Source of the DNA: Kingdonia uniflora
Lineage: Eukaryota > Streptophyta > Magnoliopsida > Ranunculales > Circaeasteraceae
Direction of reading: 5' to 3'
DNA length: 64,000 nucleotides
NCBI GenBank assembly: GCA_014058105.1
Contig: JACGCM010001242.1
Location: 186,001-250,000, forward strand
The notes beneath the pieces were generated by a model. It did no database searches. It was not told where the DNA came from and saw only the letters and a list, made by a program, of their open reading frames with translations. Within the stretch, counting starts at the first letter, position 1. The number at the start of each line of letters is the position of its first letter. The position numbers were made by a program, and so were the translations under genes. Shown in pieces: positions 12,137 to 23,800 of the stretch.

Positions 12137-13754
12137 TTACCTGAGTCACCATTACTAAATTTGACGTAGTGACATGCTCCTTACAAGCATTGATATGGAA
12201 TTCCTTTCCCTCCTTCACAAGATGATACTTGCGAGCTCTACAGTAATGAATTACATCTCGGTCCCAAAGATAAGGGCTACACAAGATGACCTGACACATA
12301 TCCAAAGGAAACACCTCACACGTCACCTCGTCAATAAACCTTTCATTGATCGTAAACTTGAATGTACACTGCCTCGTGATCACAAAATCCATATCTTTCT
12401 GAATCCACCCCAAACCATATGGCCTAGGATTAGTTGTAGTCGTCAAACCCACCTTCTTCACCAACATCTCAGAAATCAAAAAAAGGTTGACTACCCAGAT
12501 CCACAATGGCCTCTCGACTAAACTCTGCTTCACCTTAATATTGACATGAAAAAGTTCTTCCCGACTCTTCTTCTCGGTAGCCAAAGTTCGCTGAAACATA
12601 AGTATAAGCTTAGGATTCAGTTTATCTAAATCTGGGAGGTCAACAACCTCTACGGCGAGTGCATATTTCTCTTTCTTGTTCTTCTCCACCTTCGGCCTAA
12701 GCTGCGGGTGAAGTTGCCAACTTCTATCTAAAATATGCCCACTCGCTTTGCAATGATTGCAAGAATTCTCCTTGGACGAAGACCCCTCTCCTTTGGGCTC
12801 TCCCTTATGCTCAGTTTTCCAGTTAAACTTGTACCCTGACTTGTTCCTGTCGTCTTCTTTGTCACCTGTCAAGTACTTTCCTTCAATAATAATTGCCTTC
12901 ACGGTAGCGTCCTCGATATTGGCCATAGTAAAGAGCTTCAACTCTCTTCTAATAGACTCTGACAAACCCCCCGTGTACTTTATGAACACCTCATACTCGT
13001 CCACATCAATGTCCAAAACACAAGCTTCGTTATGAAACACCGTAATGTACTCCTGTAAGGATTGCCCAAACTTTTGGCACAAATTGTGCCATTAATACCA
13101 TCGTTCTTGCTTATACCCAATCGGAAAAATCTATTTTCACACTAATACCTTAAATTCTTTCCAACTCAAACTTCCTACATCGTGGCATTTCTGATAAGAT
13201 TTCCACCACGTGAGTGCATGGCTTACAAATTTTAAAGTAGCAAAGCATATTTCCTAAGCATTGGAGTATTTGTAAATTGAAAAATAAGTTTCTAACCTAT
13301 CTAACTAATTATCTAATTTCTCAGCATCGACGAAACCATCAAATACCGGAATCTCAATTTTAAAGCCAATACGAAGATTACACATATGACTCAATGACTT
13401 ACCAAAACCTGGGCGCTCCTTGACGGAATCGGCATCACTAGATTTACTAATGATCTTCGCATTATCCTCGTCTCCATCCACCTCCAAAACCTCATTCTTC
13501 TTCGAGCGGTCTCGCCATTTCGTGGAAGTGGAAGCCTTCCCGAGGTACGTGAGACGCAATTGTTCAACCAACTCCCCTACAGTAGAAGTTAGGTCAGAAA
13601 CTGTCATTTTCAAGCTCGTGAGTCGATCGTTGGAATCACCCATCTCTAAATCATCTTTCTTCTTTAAATTTGGTTTGCGATGGATCTTCAACGGACTCAT
13701 TAGCTTCTCCTTCGTTTGCTTGAGATGGTCACGTATAGAGACCATAAACCACAA
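12030..13754 (-). pseudogene. gag-protease of the nested gypsy element
   Basis: Gag starts near 13754 and is interrupted by stops between 13305 and 13082. A 350-codon frame (13082-12030) then holds the gag C-terminus with a zinc knuckle CNHCKASGHILDRS, in which the last cysteine is replaced by serine. The retroviral-type protease region follows (LISEMLVKKVGL, PYGLGWIQKD, RQCTFKF, DEVTCEVFPLDMCQVILCSP). The usual D-S/T-G active-site motif before LISE is not visible, so the protease is probably inactive. Reverse transcriptase is absent. The frame passes directly into the RNase H remnant. By motif, the family is a gypsy group with a CX2CX4HX4C gag and a KKGV-type RNase H end. Confidence 0.65.
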
Positions 13755-13796
13755 TCAACCCCTGAAGATTATAGCTAGAAAACTTATACCACTTAA

Positions 13797-13994
13797 TCGA
13801 CAATACGATTGAGAAGCTCTAGTTAGTAGAAAAGTACGAAGAACACAAATTGGTTTGGAAAACTAAAAGATTTAATTACTTAAAACGAAGTAATTACATT
13901 AAAAACTCTAAAACCCTAGGCTTCTTCCTCAGAACCCTTTCTAGATCTAGCATAGAAAATAAAATATCCACTTGATCCACAATACGATTGAGAA
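13797..13994 (-). repeat. Truncated LTR copies of the nested gypsy element
   Basis: From 13797 (ACAATACGATTGAGAAGCTC) the sequence matches the first 170 bases of the LTR at 11013. It then breaks off and restarts with TGATCCACAATACGATTGAG at about 13974, running only about 20 bases before joining the inverted RNase H arm at 13995. On the minus strand this is the U5 side of a 5' LTR just upstream of gag. A weak primer-site-like TGGTATAAG lies between it and gag, at about 13780 on the minus strand. Confidence 0.65.
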
Positions 13995-14608
13995 GCGGTT
14001 GGTTAATGCGAGCGGTAAGTTTGTGCTATTGGTACGACCAGTTCAAGAGGGTACGTCGGGAAATGTATTGTCTCCAATGACAACATATTATAAGCAACAA
14101 ACCGACATAGGGAAGTTGCAAGAGGAGGTTGTGGTACATTCTGATCACAGACCGTTCTAGTTTTTAGTTACACAGTCCAAGCTACAGCAAGCTCGCCAGA
14201 TGAAGTGGATGTCGTCTCTCCAACAATTTCCCTAGATTATCCAATATAATAAGGGTGTGGGCAACAAAATGGATGATAGGTTATCTCGACCCCCATTACC
14301 AACTACTTCCGCTATGTTGGTTTCTATGCAGATACAGCCTTTTGTTACGTCAGGGTATATTGTAGGATATGATGATCCTAAGGGGCGTAGTGTGTTTCGC
14401 TGAAAGTTGTTGCAAGACAAGACATATGAGTATAAATTAGATTTGCCGCCTTCTATGCAGACAAGATGGGGTAGTATTGCATTGTTCCGAGTTTGGAAGA
14501 AAGGTTAGCTACATAATAAGTCGAAGTGGTACAGCAGAGAAATGAGCAGCGCCGCATTCCCACATCTCCAGTTCTTACTTGGGCAGGAGCTCAAGGCTTC
14601 TAAAGGGG
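13995..14608 (+). repeat. Inverted copy of RNase H/PPT region (right arm)
   Basis: This plus-strand segment copies the minus-strand sequence of 12136-11521, including VNASGKFVLLVRPVQEG, IIQYNKGVGNKM, DRLSRPPLP and the final polypurine AAAGGGG at 14602-14608. It then abuts the U5 end of an LTR instead of a U3 start. That order is wrong for a normal element and shows that an internal piece was inverted and duplicated. Confidence 0.75.
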
Positions 14609-15073
14609 TTCACAATACAATTAAAAAGCTCTAGTTAGCATAAAAGTACGAAGAACGCCAATTAGTTTGGAAAAATAAGTTATTCGATTACTTAAAATGA
14701 AGTAATTACAATAAAAACTCTACAACCCTAGGCTTCTTCCTCAGAACCCTTTCAAGATCTAACATAGAAAAGAAAATAACCTAAGTCCCTTTTATATACT
14801 AGGGAACAAAAAATTACAAATAACACGCATCTCGAGGCAAAAGCATACCTCAGAAATATCACCAATGCCAAAGTCGTTCGAACGAGTTTACGCCAATTGG
14901 TCTAAAACCCTAAAAACTTGTCAACTCGCTCGAACTGCATTACAATTCGTTCGAACGAAATTTGTCTTATGGGCCAAATTCTAAAGAGGTGAATATAAGT
15001 CGTTCGAACGACTCTAAACCTCGTTCGAACGAATTTACTAATTTTTGGTCTTTGACTAGATCCTCCTTGATCA
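14609..15073 (-). repeat. 5' LTR of the nested gypsy element
   Basis: The LTR is homologous over its whole length to 11013-11514 and ends at TTGATCA (15073), immediately before the ACCAC duplication. It contains five or more sites centred on TTCGAA or CTCGAA, including GTCGTTCGAACGAG near 14874 and GTCGTTCGAACGAC near 15000. The inner end is degraded (TTCACAATACAATT). Confidence 0.8.
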
Positions 15074-15078
15074 ACCAC

Positions 15079-17390
15079 AGAGAGTAGAGAGGCCGGAATG
15101 AGCTTAAAAAAGAGAAAGGTGGATCCTCCTACTGTAGTGAGCGAGATTGGGAGTTGTCCTATTATGGAGGATGAGTTGTTGGCTTTGGGAAATAGGCTGA
15201 GGGTGGCTGCTCGAGAAGGTTTTGAGGATCTAGATTTATCTGTGAAGTTAAAACTTTGTAGGGTAAGTGAAACGCATCATTTTGTATGATGCCCGTGATA
15301 TCATTGAACTGAAAAGTTTTTTATTTATGTCGTCTTTGAACTGAAATGTTCATCTTTTTGTTATAGGTCTCTCGTGTGTTGAAAGGCCTCTATCTCGGGT
15401 TCAAAGATGGGATGACTGAGCTCGAGAAGAGAGTTGCTCAACTTGAGGTCGATTTAGCACAGGAAAAGGAGCGCTCGAGCTCTGCGAAGGATTCATTTCA
15501 AGTTACTATGCTCGAACTTGCAGAAGAGGCAAAAAAGAATGTTGAGGAAGTTTTAGTTGCTCGCGACAACCTTGGTCAGAAGCTCCTAGAAGTGGAATAT
15601 TTTATGTCTGATATTGAAGTTATTATAGAGAGGCGGTTCATCTAGGTTGAGGAGGCCGATGCTGAAGAAGAACTTGATGTTGAAGGTGACTCTCCTCAGG
15701 AGACTGTGAAAGGGTTAGATACGGTCTCGGCGAGAACTGATTTAGAGAATCGTGAAGAAGATGAGGAGAAGGCAGAGTAAAAATCTAAAGTTAGTTTTAA
15801 TGAGTAGAAAATTGTTATTGTATAGAATATGTGTGGAGTATAATTTTGGAGTAGTCTAAGAGATATTAAAAATATTGATTTGAAGGAACTTAAAGGTTTG
15901 CGCCTCAGAATTGTGGATTTAGAGAAAGAGCTCGCTAAGGAGCAAAACTCTTCAGCAACTCTATTGACTTCGCATACGGAGCTACAGGTTAGAAAATAGC
16001 TCAAATTTTTTGACTTGCTCATATGTAACTCTAGAGTTGGGCTAAGTGGATTGGGAAAAGTAATGTAAGAGGCTAGATAAAAAATCACGTCAACGAAAGT
16101 AAACCAAGAAGTATAATCAGACCTATTTTGTAATGTTAGAGAATGAGAACGTTGAAAATGTGTACCTTGAAATATTTAGAAAATTAACGGCATCATTTAA
16201 TTCTGAGAAGTCGATTGTATGGTTGTCAAGTTGAGAAAACTACATAGCTTTAGGGCTAAGTAGCATCTCGTTTTGTTGGTTCATGATAGAAAGAACTTTG
16301 TTAGATATGTGTATAGAGAACTATAGTTTATTTACCGTATCTGTGGAGTACCATTTAATCGAGCTATTTATACAGGCCGAGTTAGAAGTTGTTCGAGCTA
16401 GTGAGGAATATGCAATGGAATGCAATTATTAGTGTAAGCTTAATTTTGAAAGGATGAGAAAGGCAAGTGAAGATAGCGTGGATCAGTATATCAAAGTGGA
16501 GGTCAAGCTTGCTAAGGTGGAAAAGACTGTGAATGACTTGACCCAGCAGATCGAGAGTAAAGATGCTGAAAAGGAAAAACTATAAGGGGAGCTCGTTAGT
16601 GTGCAAAATTAAGTGGTGAAGTTGAATAGTCTGGTGGAATTGTTGGGGGTTAAAAGTAAAGATGCGGATGTCACACAATATCGCATCAGAATGTTTGAGG
16701 TGGAAGATAAAGAGTTGTGAGACTATATTATCAGTTTGGAGAGTCAAATGGATAACATAGAAAGCGAACTTATGATGACGCAAACTGATTTAGCGAGTGT
16801 CGTAAGTGAAGTAAATAAGTAGAGTGAGGCTGTGCAAGGAAAAGATATTAATCTTTGGGTCACCCAAAATCAATGTGACAAACTAAATGAGCGAGTTGCG
16901 AAGTTGAATGCGGACTTGGCTAGATGAGATGTTGAAGAAAGCTAGTATCGGGGGAAGTGATATAAATGAGGTGGAGTTGAGGACGTTATATGGTGAATTA
17001 AAGGAGTTGAAAAAGAAAAATCGAGTTGAGCAAGAGAATTCGATGGGATTGATATCGAAATTGACAGAAGTTATATCGGACTTAAAGCAACGCTCAGAGG
17101 ATGCCAATGCCCACTCTGTATATCTGGATAACCATCATAAGAAATTAAAGGAGAATTTTTTTTAGTTAGTCGTGCCGAACCAGCCGAGGATTTCCATGGA
17201 TGAGGTGCACTCGAGGGAGATAATGACAGTAATCGCCTATTTTGTAGAAGAAGTAAAGAGGTTGGAGTTTAAAATAGATACCTTGCATGACTATTTGGCA
17301 TTGAAAGGTTGTATCTGTAATGTTGAGGTAGATCGAGGGAATTGCCTGAACTCTATAGTGACCTATATAGGTCTCATTACTGCAGAATGA
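15079..17390 (+). pseudogene. Tat #1 antisense ORF, coiled-coil C-terminal part with introns
   Basis: The frame continuing from 11012 reads SLKKRKVDPP and LSVKLKLCR to a GT donor at 15263. After a 104-base intron (acceptor AG at 15365-15366) it resumes as VSRVLKGLYLGFKDGMTELE and a long heptad-type coiled coil (EKRVAQLEVDLAQEKERSSS...). A second likely intron is 15988-16375 (CTACAG/GTTAGA to TACAG/GCCGAG), joining TSHTELQ to AELEVVRASEEY. Coiled-coil sequence with several stops continues to a last segment (17172-17390) that includes MTVIAYFVEEVKRLE and ends ITAE. Similar coiled-coil proteins with KGLYxGF and LExRVAxLE motifs are common in plant genomes as retrotransposon extra ORFs. Several in-frame stops make this copy a pseudogene. 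Confidence 0.6.
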
Positions 17391-17853
17391 GTAGGGCAAG
17401 GAAGATATATTGTAGTTGCGCAAACGCTAGACTTTATGGCTTTACGACCTCCCACGGTAGGGGAAAGCGCAACTAACCTTCCACAAAAAAACCCTGTATA
17501 AGTTACCTATTGTTTTTGTATGTTAGATGTTGAGAAAAATGAAAGCGAGTTTTACCTATGCTCTATCTTTTGTCTTAGATATAGTAGAGATCATTGATTG
17601 AAAACTAGTATTACCTTTATTTTAATCATTGATATTTGTATAGATATATCGATTTAAAGCAAGTGTTACCTTTGCTTTAATCTTTAATATTTAGTAGAGT
17701 GTACATGTGGGAAAAAACTTGAAAGTTTTCATTGAGTAGAAGAATATACAAACTATTGGAAATTAGGATCTCACTTGTGGAATGTAAATAATGTGACTAG
17801 AGGTATTCTGTATTTAAGAACTAGGGATTTAGCAATAATATTGTTTCAATCTC

Positions 17854-18215
17854 CTAGTATTTCAGGGGCTTAGTATTCGGACGCCTTTCTATGTCATGAG
17901 GTAAGTATGATCCAAGACCAGTGCGGCCAACAATTAGGAAAGGACCCTCCCTATTTTCTGTGAGGTTCCCAGCATTTAATTCTTTTATGTTCTTGGGGAT
18001 TTTTCTGAGGACGAGATCGTCAATTTGGAACTCACGGCTTTGGAGTATTCTATTGTACAAGCTGACTAGCATATGATGATATTAACCCAGGTTGGCAACA
18101 GCTAGATCTTGGGTCTCATCGATCTAGTTTAAATTGTAAGCTAACTCGAACTCATTTTCCTCGTCTGTTAGCTCGTGATCTTTGACATGATGGTGGTATT
18201 CCGTTGTAATAATGG
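17854..18215 (-). pseudogene. Tat #1 integrase C-terminus
   Basis: The minus strand reads ITTEYHHHVKDHELTDEEN, then LYNRILQSREFQIDDLVLRK and GPFLIVGR to a stop at 17854. This is the usual end of gypsy integrase, with the YNxRVxxREFxVGDLVLRK and EGPYxV patterns. It joins in frame to the core at 29046 once the Athila complex and one five-base duplication are removed (AYRTKA-I-ITTEY). Internal stops are present. The gap 17391-17853 is a spacer between pol and the antisense ORF with no coding signal. Confidence 0.75.
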
Positions 18216-18803
18216 TGATAGGCATGAAAAATGCTTATTTTTGTCCTTACATTTACATGATCAAGAACCATATTTATTATTTTACTGGGCCTAATCGAAG
18301 TATGTTTTTACTATTGTAGGTAAAGAGACATTTGAGACCAAACCCTTCTTAAAGCCCAACTCTTACAAGCTAAAGAATTGCTGGAGATAACCAGTTGTCA
18401 AGACCTGCTAGAAATGACCTAGTACCAAGAGCTACTGAAAGACTTAGTAGTCAAGCCTTGCTAAAATATCTCTATAAAACCATAAGTTGTTGAGGGAGAG
18501 TATGACTTTTGTTAGGGGATAAAGATAGAGTTGTTAAGAGGGAGGGAAGTTCATCTTTTTGATCTCTGGGAACCACCGTAGCTTTAGTATTATTCATCCA
18601 GAGGAAAGATAATTATATATTATTTCATGGAATATCTTGGGAAATCTATTGGAATCAATCTCTGTAAGTATTTTTATCAATAAGTTTTCTTTATAATTTT
18701 TATTTACTATAATTGATAATAGGAATCATGATTTGATCTATGCATCCCTGATGAACGACAACCCTAACCTATATTATAACACCCGATTTGATACGGTTTA
18801 TCA
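18216..18803 (+). repeat. Extra inverted LTR at the left border of the Athila complex
   Basis: The LTR reads on the plus strand from TGATAGGCATGAAAAATGC to GATTTGATACGGTTTATCA, 588 bases, about the same length as the 5' LTR (587 bases). It is followed by AATGGCGCC (18804-18812), the first bases of the same primer-binding site seen at 28456. After two shared bases the sequence turns into the inverted 3' LTR. The left border of the whole insertion is therefore a U3 end. Confidence 0.85.
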
Positions 18804-18810
18804 AATGGCG

Positions 18811-19354
18811 CCGTATCAAATCAAGTGTTGTAATATAGGTTAGGGTTGTTGTTCTTTAAGGATGCATAGATCAAATCACGATTCCTATTATCAATTATAG
18901 TAAATATAAATTATAAAAAAACTTATTAATAAAAACACTTACAGAGATTGATTCCAATAGATATCCCAAGATATTCCATAAAATAATACGTAATTCTCTT
19001 TCTCTCTGAAAGAATAATACTAAAGCTACGGTGGTTCCCAAAAAAATAATAGATGAACTCTCCTCCCTCTTAACAACTATATATTTATCCCCTAACAAAA
19101 GCCTTACTCTTCCTCAACAATTCTTAGTTTTGTGGAGATATTTTAGCAAAGCTTGACTACTAAGTCTTCCAGCAGCTCTTGGCACTAGGTTATCTCCAAT
19201 AACTCTTTAGCTTGTAAGTGTTGTAATATAGGTCTCAAATGTTTCTTTACCTGCACTAGAAAAAACATACTTCAATTAGGCTCAGTAAAACAATAAATAA
19301 GGTTCTAAATTATGTAAATGTAAGGACAAAAATAGACATTTTTCATGCCTATCA
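18811..19354 (-). repeat. 3' LTR of the Athila element
   Basis: On the minus strand it starts TGATAGGCATGAAAAATG at 19354 and runs to GATTTGATACGG at 18811. It lacks the last few bases (the TCTATCA end) and has one internal deletion plus a small patch (TGTTGTAATATAGG near 19217) that copies the inner-end sequence of the same LTR. By eye it is more diverged from the other two LTR copies than they are from each other. Confidence 0.8.
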
Positions 19355-19367
19355 AATACCCCCAAAC
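19355..19367 (-). other. Polypurine tract of the Athila element
   Basis: The minus strand reads GTTTGGGGGTATT immediately before the 3' LTR start TGATAGG, the expected position for the plus-strand primer. Confidence 0.65.
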
Positions 19368-20844
19368 TAACATATTGCTAGTCCCTTAGCAAAAGAAAAG
19401 AAAACTAAACTCTTTCATGGTTTCTTACAATTACATTTAGTGTATGCAGCAAGCCTTTCAACCTATAGGTTACCCTTCTAGGGCGAGTTATGTCTTGTGA
19501 GGGTTTTCAGTGAATATACCCATAGAATTCTGTCATAAACGTTCTGGTATTATAAAAAATTAATATTATTTTCTCCTGTTATCTCTAAAATGGATTAAAT
19601 TCATCTCAAAGATATAACACTTAAACAAGGGTTAACTATTAGATGCGTTTAGAATATATCAAGTCAATTTTTTTACTATCAGATTTGATCAAGTTTCAGA
19701 ATTTCATCCTTTTGTGTAGTGAATTTAGTTTTTGGAATCAATGTGTTTGATAATCCTTCCAAATAACCTTAGCCTTATCTTGAGTATGAGGGAAGAAATC
19801 TAGAAGTTTGTTCGATAAGTGCCCTAGTTTGTTGGCTCTCTTTCATTAATCTTTCAAGGAAAATATATATCCATACTAGCTTTTCAAGGTAAGACGTTGC
19901 ATTTGAGTTTTCATTTGCTCTTTTATACTTACAACTTGCCATCCTTCAAATAGTTCTCAACTATACTCGTGGAGACTCTTTTTTTCTTTTTCTTTTTTGT
20001 CTCTTACTTTCACATTGATTCATAGCTTGCCTCGAGATTGGTAAAAATTCTTCCTCTTTCAGTTCAAAATCTTGCGAGGGGCCTTGAATTGTGAAGGTCT
20101 TTTTTTTTCTTTTTTTTTTTTTTATCCGAGTATGTCAGCTTCATGAAAGAGCCAATAACCTGTAAAAATACATGCAAACCCTTAGTTTGAATTTATGAAA
20201 AACAAAATTTTCCTAGGTAATTGTCTCCCCTGTTACAAATTTTTCCTAACCCAAACTGTTAATTAATCAAAATGTCATAGTTAGTTTTAACAAAACTTTA
20301 ATAACATAACTACGTGAAGTGCAATTATAAGGGTGATTTTCTTCTGAAAAACATCTAATAGGATGGTAGTACCAAAAACTTAAAAAAATTTAATGCACTA
20401 ACAATTTACAGCTTAAAATAAACTATAACCTTATAATTTTATCCCAAGTGCAACTCTAGGATTTTAAGTATGTCCAAAGATCAGAGTATACAAAAGATGT
20501 GTCTACAATACCTGAATGCCCTAGAATGACAACTTTTCTTGGAAAGACTTGTGAAAATCTTATTTACCCCACTCTCAAACTAAATCAGCATGTGTCCCTA
20601 CAGTTGTCGAAATTAAAAAGAACATGAAAAAAAGCTAGAATACTACCTGAACATGATAAGGGTTGCCTCCCATAAGCGCTAAATTGTATATGATAAGACT
20701 ATGGGTAGAAATAAAGATACTTAATTTGCATATGGTGGATCCCGAAGATTCATATCCTCGCTCGAACCTATAAAGTACTCGTGAAATGGTTTAAGTCTCT
20801 GTTCATTTACCGTATTAATGTTACCAGTACGAGGGTCAAGAATT
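19368..20844. other. Athila 3' non-coding region
   Basis: About 1.5 kb between pol and the polypurine tract shows no coding signal on either strand. It is AT-rich and has a T-rich run at 20100-20124. Athila elements often carry an env-like or degenerate ORF here, but none is visible in this copy. Confidence 0.5.
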
Positions 20845-23800
20845 TTAATAGCACCATGTGGGAAAATAGTTTTGATAATGAATGGCCCGGTCCAACAGGA
20901 TTAAAGTTTTTACGATAAACAAATGAAGACGTGAAGAATATAATAAAACATTTTGATCCACTTCAAAGGTCTTTCGCAAGATATTTTTATCATGGAAAGC
21001 CTTGGTTCTTTCTTTATATATTTTTGCGGATTCATATGCATCTTTTTGGAGCTTATCCAACTCATTGAATTGTAGCTTACGGTGAGACCCAGCCATTGAA
21101 GTGTCAAAGTTAAGCATTTTTATTGCCCAAAAAGCTCTATGCTCAAGTTCGACAAGAAGATGACATGCTTTGCCGTAAACGAGTCGGTAAGGTGACATTC
21201 CAATCGGGGTTTATATGCAGTACGATAAGCCCAAAGTGCATCAATTAATCTTATAGACCAATCTTTGCGATTTAGGTGAACCGTCTTTTGGAAAATATTT
21301 GTGTTCTCCCGATTAGAAACTTTAACTTTCCCACTTGTTTACAGATGATAAGATGTTACCACCTTATGGATTACACCATACTTTTTGATAAGGGCAGCAA
21401 AAATTTTATTGTTAAAATATGACCCTCCATCGCTAATGACAGCCCTAGGTGTTCCAAATCGAGAAAAAATATTTTTTATTAAAAAATTAATAACAATTAC
21501 GCTATTATTCGTCTCGAAGGGATGACTTCAACCCATTTTGATACATAGTCCACTCCAACTAGGATATACTCATATCCAAAAGACTTGGGAAAATGGCCCA
21601 TAAAATCAATGCCCCAAACATCAAAAGGTTCAATAACTAAAATAGGGTATAAGGGAATCATATTTCGTCGAAAAAGGGCTCCCATTTTCTGGCATCTCTC
21701 GCACGCTTTGAAAAATATATGCGCATCGTGAAATAAGGTAGTCTAATAGAAACTGCACTAGAAAAATTTTGGCGCGGTCTTCTTAGAGCTAAAGTGACCT
21801 GCACATGCTTGGGTGTGGCAAAATGATAAAATGTTGGTATACTTAGACTGAAGAACACATCTCCTAAGGATTTAGTCAGTACAATACTTAAACAAATATG
21901 GATCATCCAAAATAAGTATTTAACTTGACTAAAGAAGCGATCTTTATCAGATTTAGTCCAATGATCGGGAATGGTATATGTGGCTAAATAATTAGCAATG
22001 TCTGCAAACTAAGGCAACTCAGGAACTAAATTTACAGCCATAAGCTGTTCAACTTGGAAGGATTCCCTAATCGGTAAGGACTTATCAACAGACTCAATCA
22101 CTATCCGGGAAAGATGGTTGGCTACTATATTGTCTGACCCATTTTTGTCTCGAATTTCGAGGTCAAACTTCTACAAAAGTAATACCCACAGGATTAGCCA
22201 TGCCTTAGCATCTTTCTTTGATAAAAGATGTTGAAGCGCGGTATGATCCATGTGAATAATTACTTTAGATCCTATAAGATAAGATCTAAATTTTTCTAGC
22301 GCATAAATAATGGCCAGGAGTTCTTTCTCGGTGGTCGTGTAATTCAATTGGGTATTATTTAACGTTTTACTAGCATAGTGAATGACATGGGGACGTTTGT
22401 CAATCCGCTATCCCAAAATAATACCTACAGAATAATCAGAGGCATTACACATTAACTCGAATGGTTCACTTCATGTAGGTGGTCTAATAATGGGTGATAT
22501 TGTAAGCTAGGTCTTAATCTTATCAAAAGCTACAAAATAAGGTGCATCAAACTCATAGGCCACATCTTTGGCCAAAAGGCTACTTAAAGGACGAACAATC
22601 TTACTAAGATCTTGGATAAAACGATGGTAGAAACCTGTATGTCCTAGAAAGGAACGAACCTCCTTGACATTTTGTGGTGGGGAGAGGCTAGAAATGACAT
22701 TTATTTTGGCGCGGTTAACTTCTATTCCTTTTTCAGATATGATATGCCCCAAAACTATACCTCTTTTCACCATAAAGTAACATTTTTCCAAGTTTAAAAT
22801 AAGGCTCTTTTCTTGGCATCTGAGTAATATTAGGGAAAGATGATGAAGACACTGGTCAAATGAATTACCAAACAATGAGAAGTCATCCATGAAAACTTTA
22901 AGGAATTGTTCTACCATGTCATAAAAAATGCTTAACACGCAACGCTGAAATGTTGCAGGAGCATTGCATAAGCCAAAAGGCATGCGACGGAAGGCAAAAG
23001 TGGCAAAAGGACATGTAAAAGTCATTTTCTCCTGGTCCTCCAGTGCGATGGGTATTTGGTTGTACCCAGAGTATCAATTTAAGAAATAATAAAATTTATG
23101 CCCAGCGAGCCGCTCGAGCATCTAGCCAATGAAAAGTAAGGGGAAGTGATCTTTCCTAGTGACCGAATTAAGCTTCTTGTAGTCTATAGACTCTCTATCC
23201 AGTGGTCATCCTAGTGAGTACGAGGTCGTTATTCTCATTCTTTATAACGGTGATTCACAACTTTTTTGGGACAACATGGATCGGGCTAACCCAAGGACTA
23301 TCAGAAATGGGATAGATGATCCTAGTATCAAAGAGTTTTAAAATCTCTTTCCGAACTACTTCAGCCATTATCGGGTTCAATCTTCGTTGTCCTTCCTTGA
23401 ACTTTTTGGCATTATCTTCCAATTTGATTTTATGCATGCAAAATGAGGGACTAATTCTTTTAATGTCATTTATACTCCAGCCTCTATATTCCAGCCAATA
23501 GCATTCATATTTCCCTTAAGAAGATGAATCAACTTCTCTTCCTAAAGGGGTTCTAGGTCAGCGGCAATAATGATGAGCATAGTTTCGTCTGGATCTAAAA
23601 AAATATACTTAAGGTTAGAGGGAAGAGGTTTAAGCTCGATCTTTGGGGAGGTTACTTGAGCCTCCGGAATGGGTTTCTTAACATCTAAGATTTCATGGTC
23701 ACCTTCCGGCTCTTAAATTTCTAAAGCCGAATCTAATAAGGTTTTCACCTCATGGATGTACGAATCGTCCACACAATCTTTTTCAAAGTGGGCCTAAAAT

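Larger units (their letters stand above)
11013..15073 (-). mobile_element. Rearranged Ty3/gypsy element nested in Tat #1
   Basis: The element is bounded by TGATCCACAATACG at 11013 and CTCCTTGATCA at 15073 and flanked by a perfect ACCAC duplication (11008-11012 and 15074-15078). It carries a gag-protease region on the minus strand and a short RNase H end next to a polypurine tract, but no reverse transcriptase or integrase core. Three LTR copies lie in one orientation (11013-11514, 13797-13994 partial, 14609-15073). Between the last two lies an inverted second copy of the RNase H/PPT region. The gag and RNase H sequences are of the gypsy type that ends in KKGVxNKxADxLSRPP. It is non-autonomous and rearranged. 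Confidence 0.75.

Noticed and set aside
11280..15030. GTTCGAAC sites as tRNA gene B-boxes
   Set aside because: The sites resemble the tRNA B-box core, but no A-box, acceptor stem or cloverleaf can be drawn around them. They are parts of larger palindromes in LTRs.
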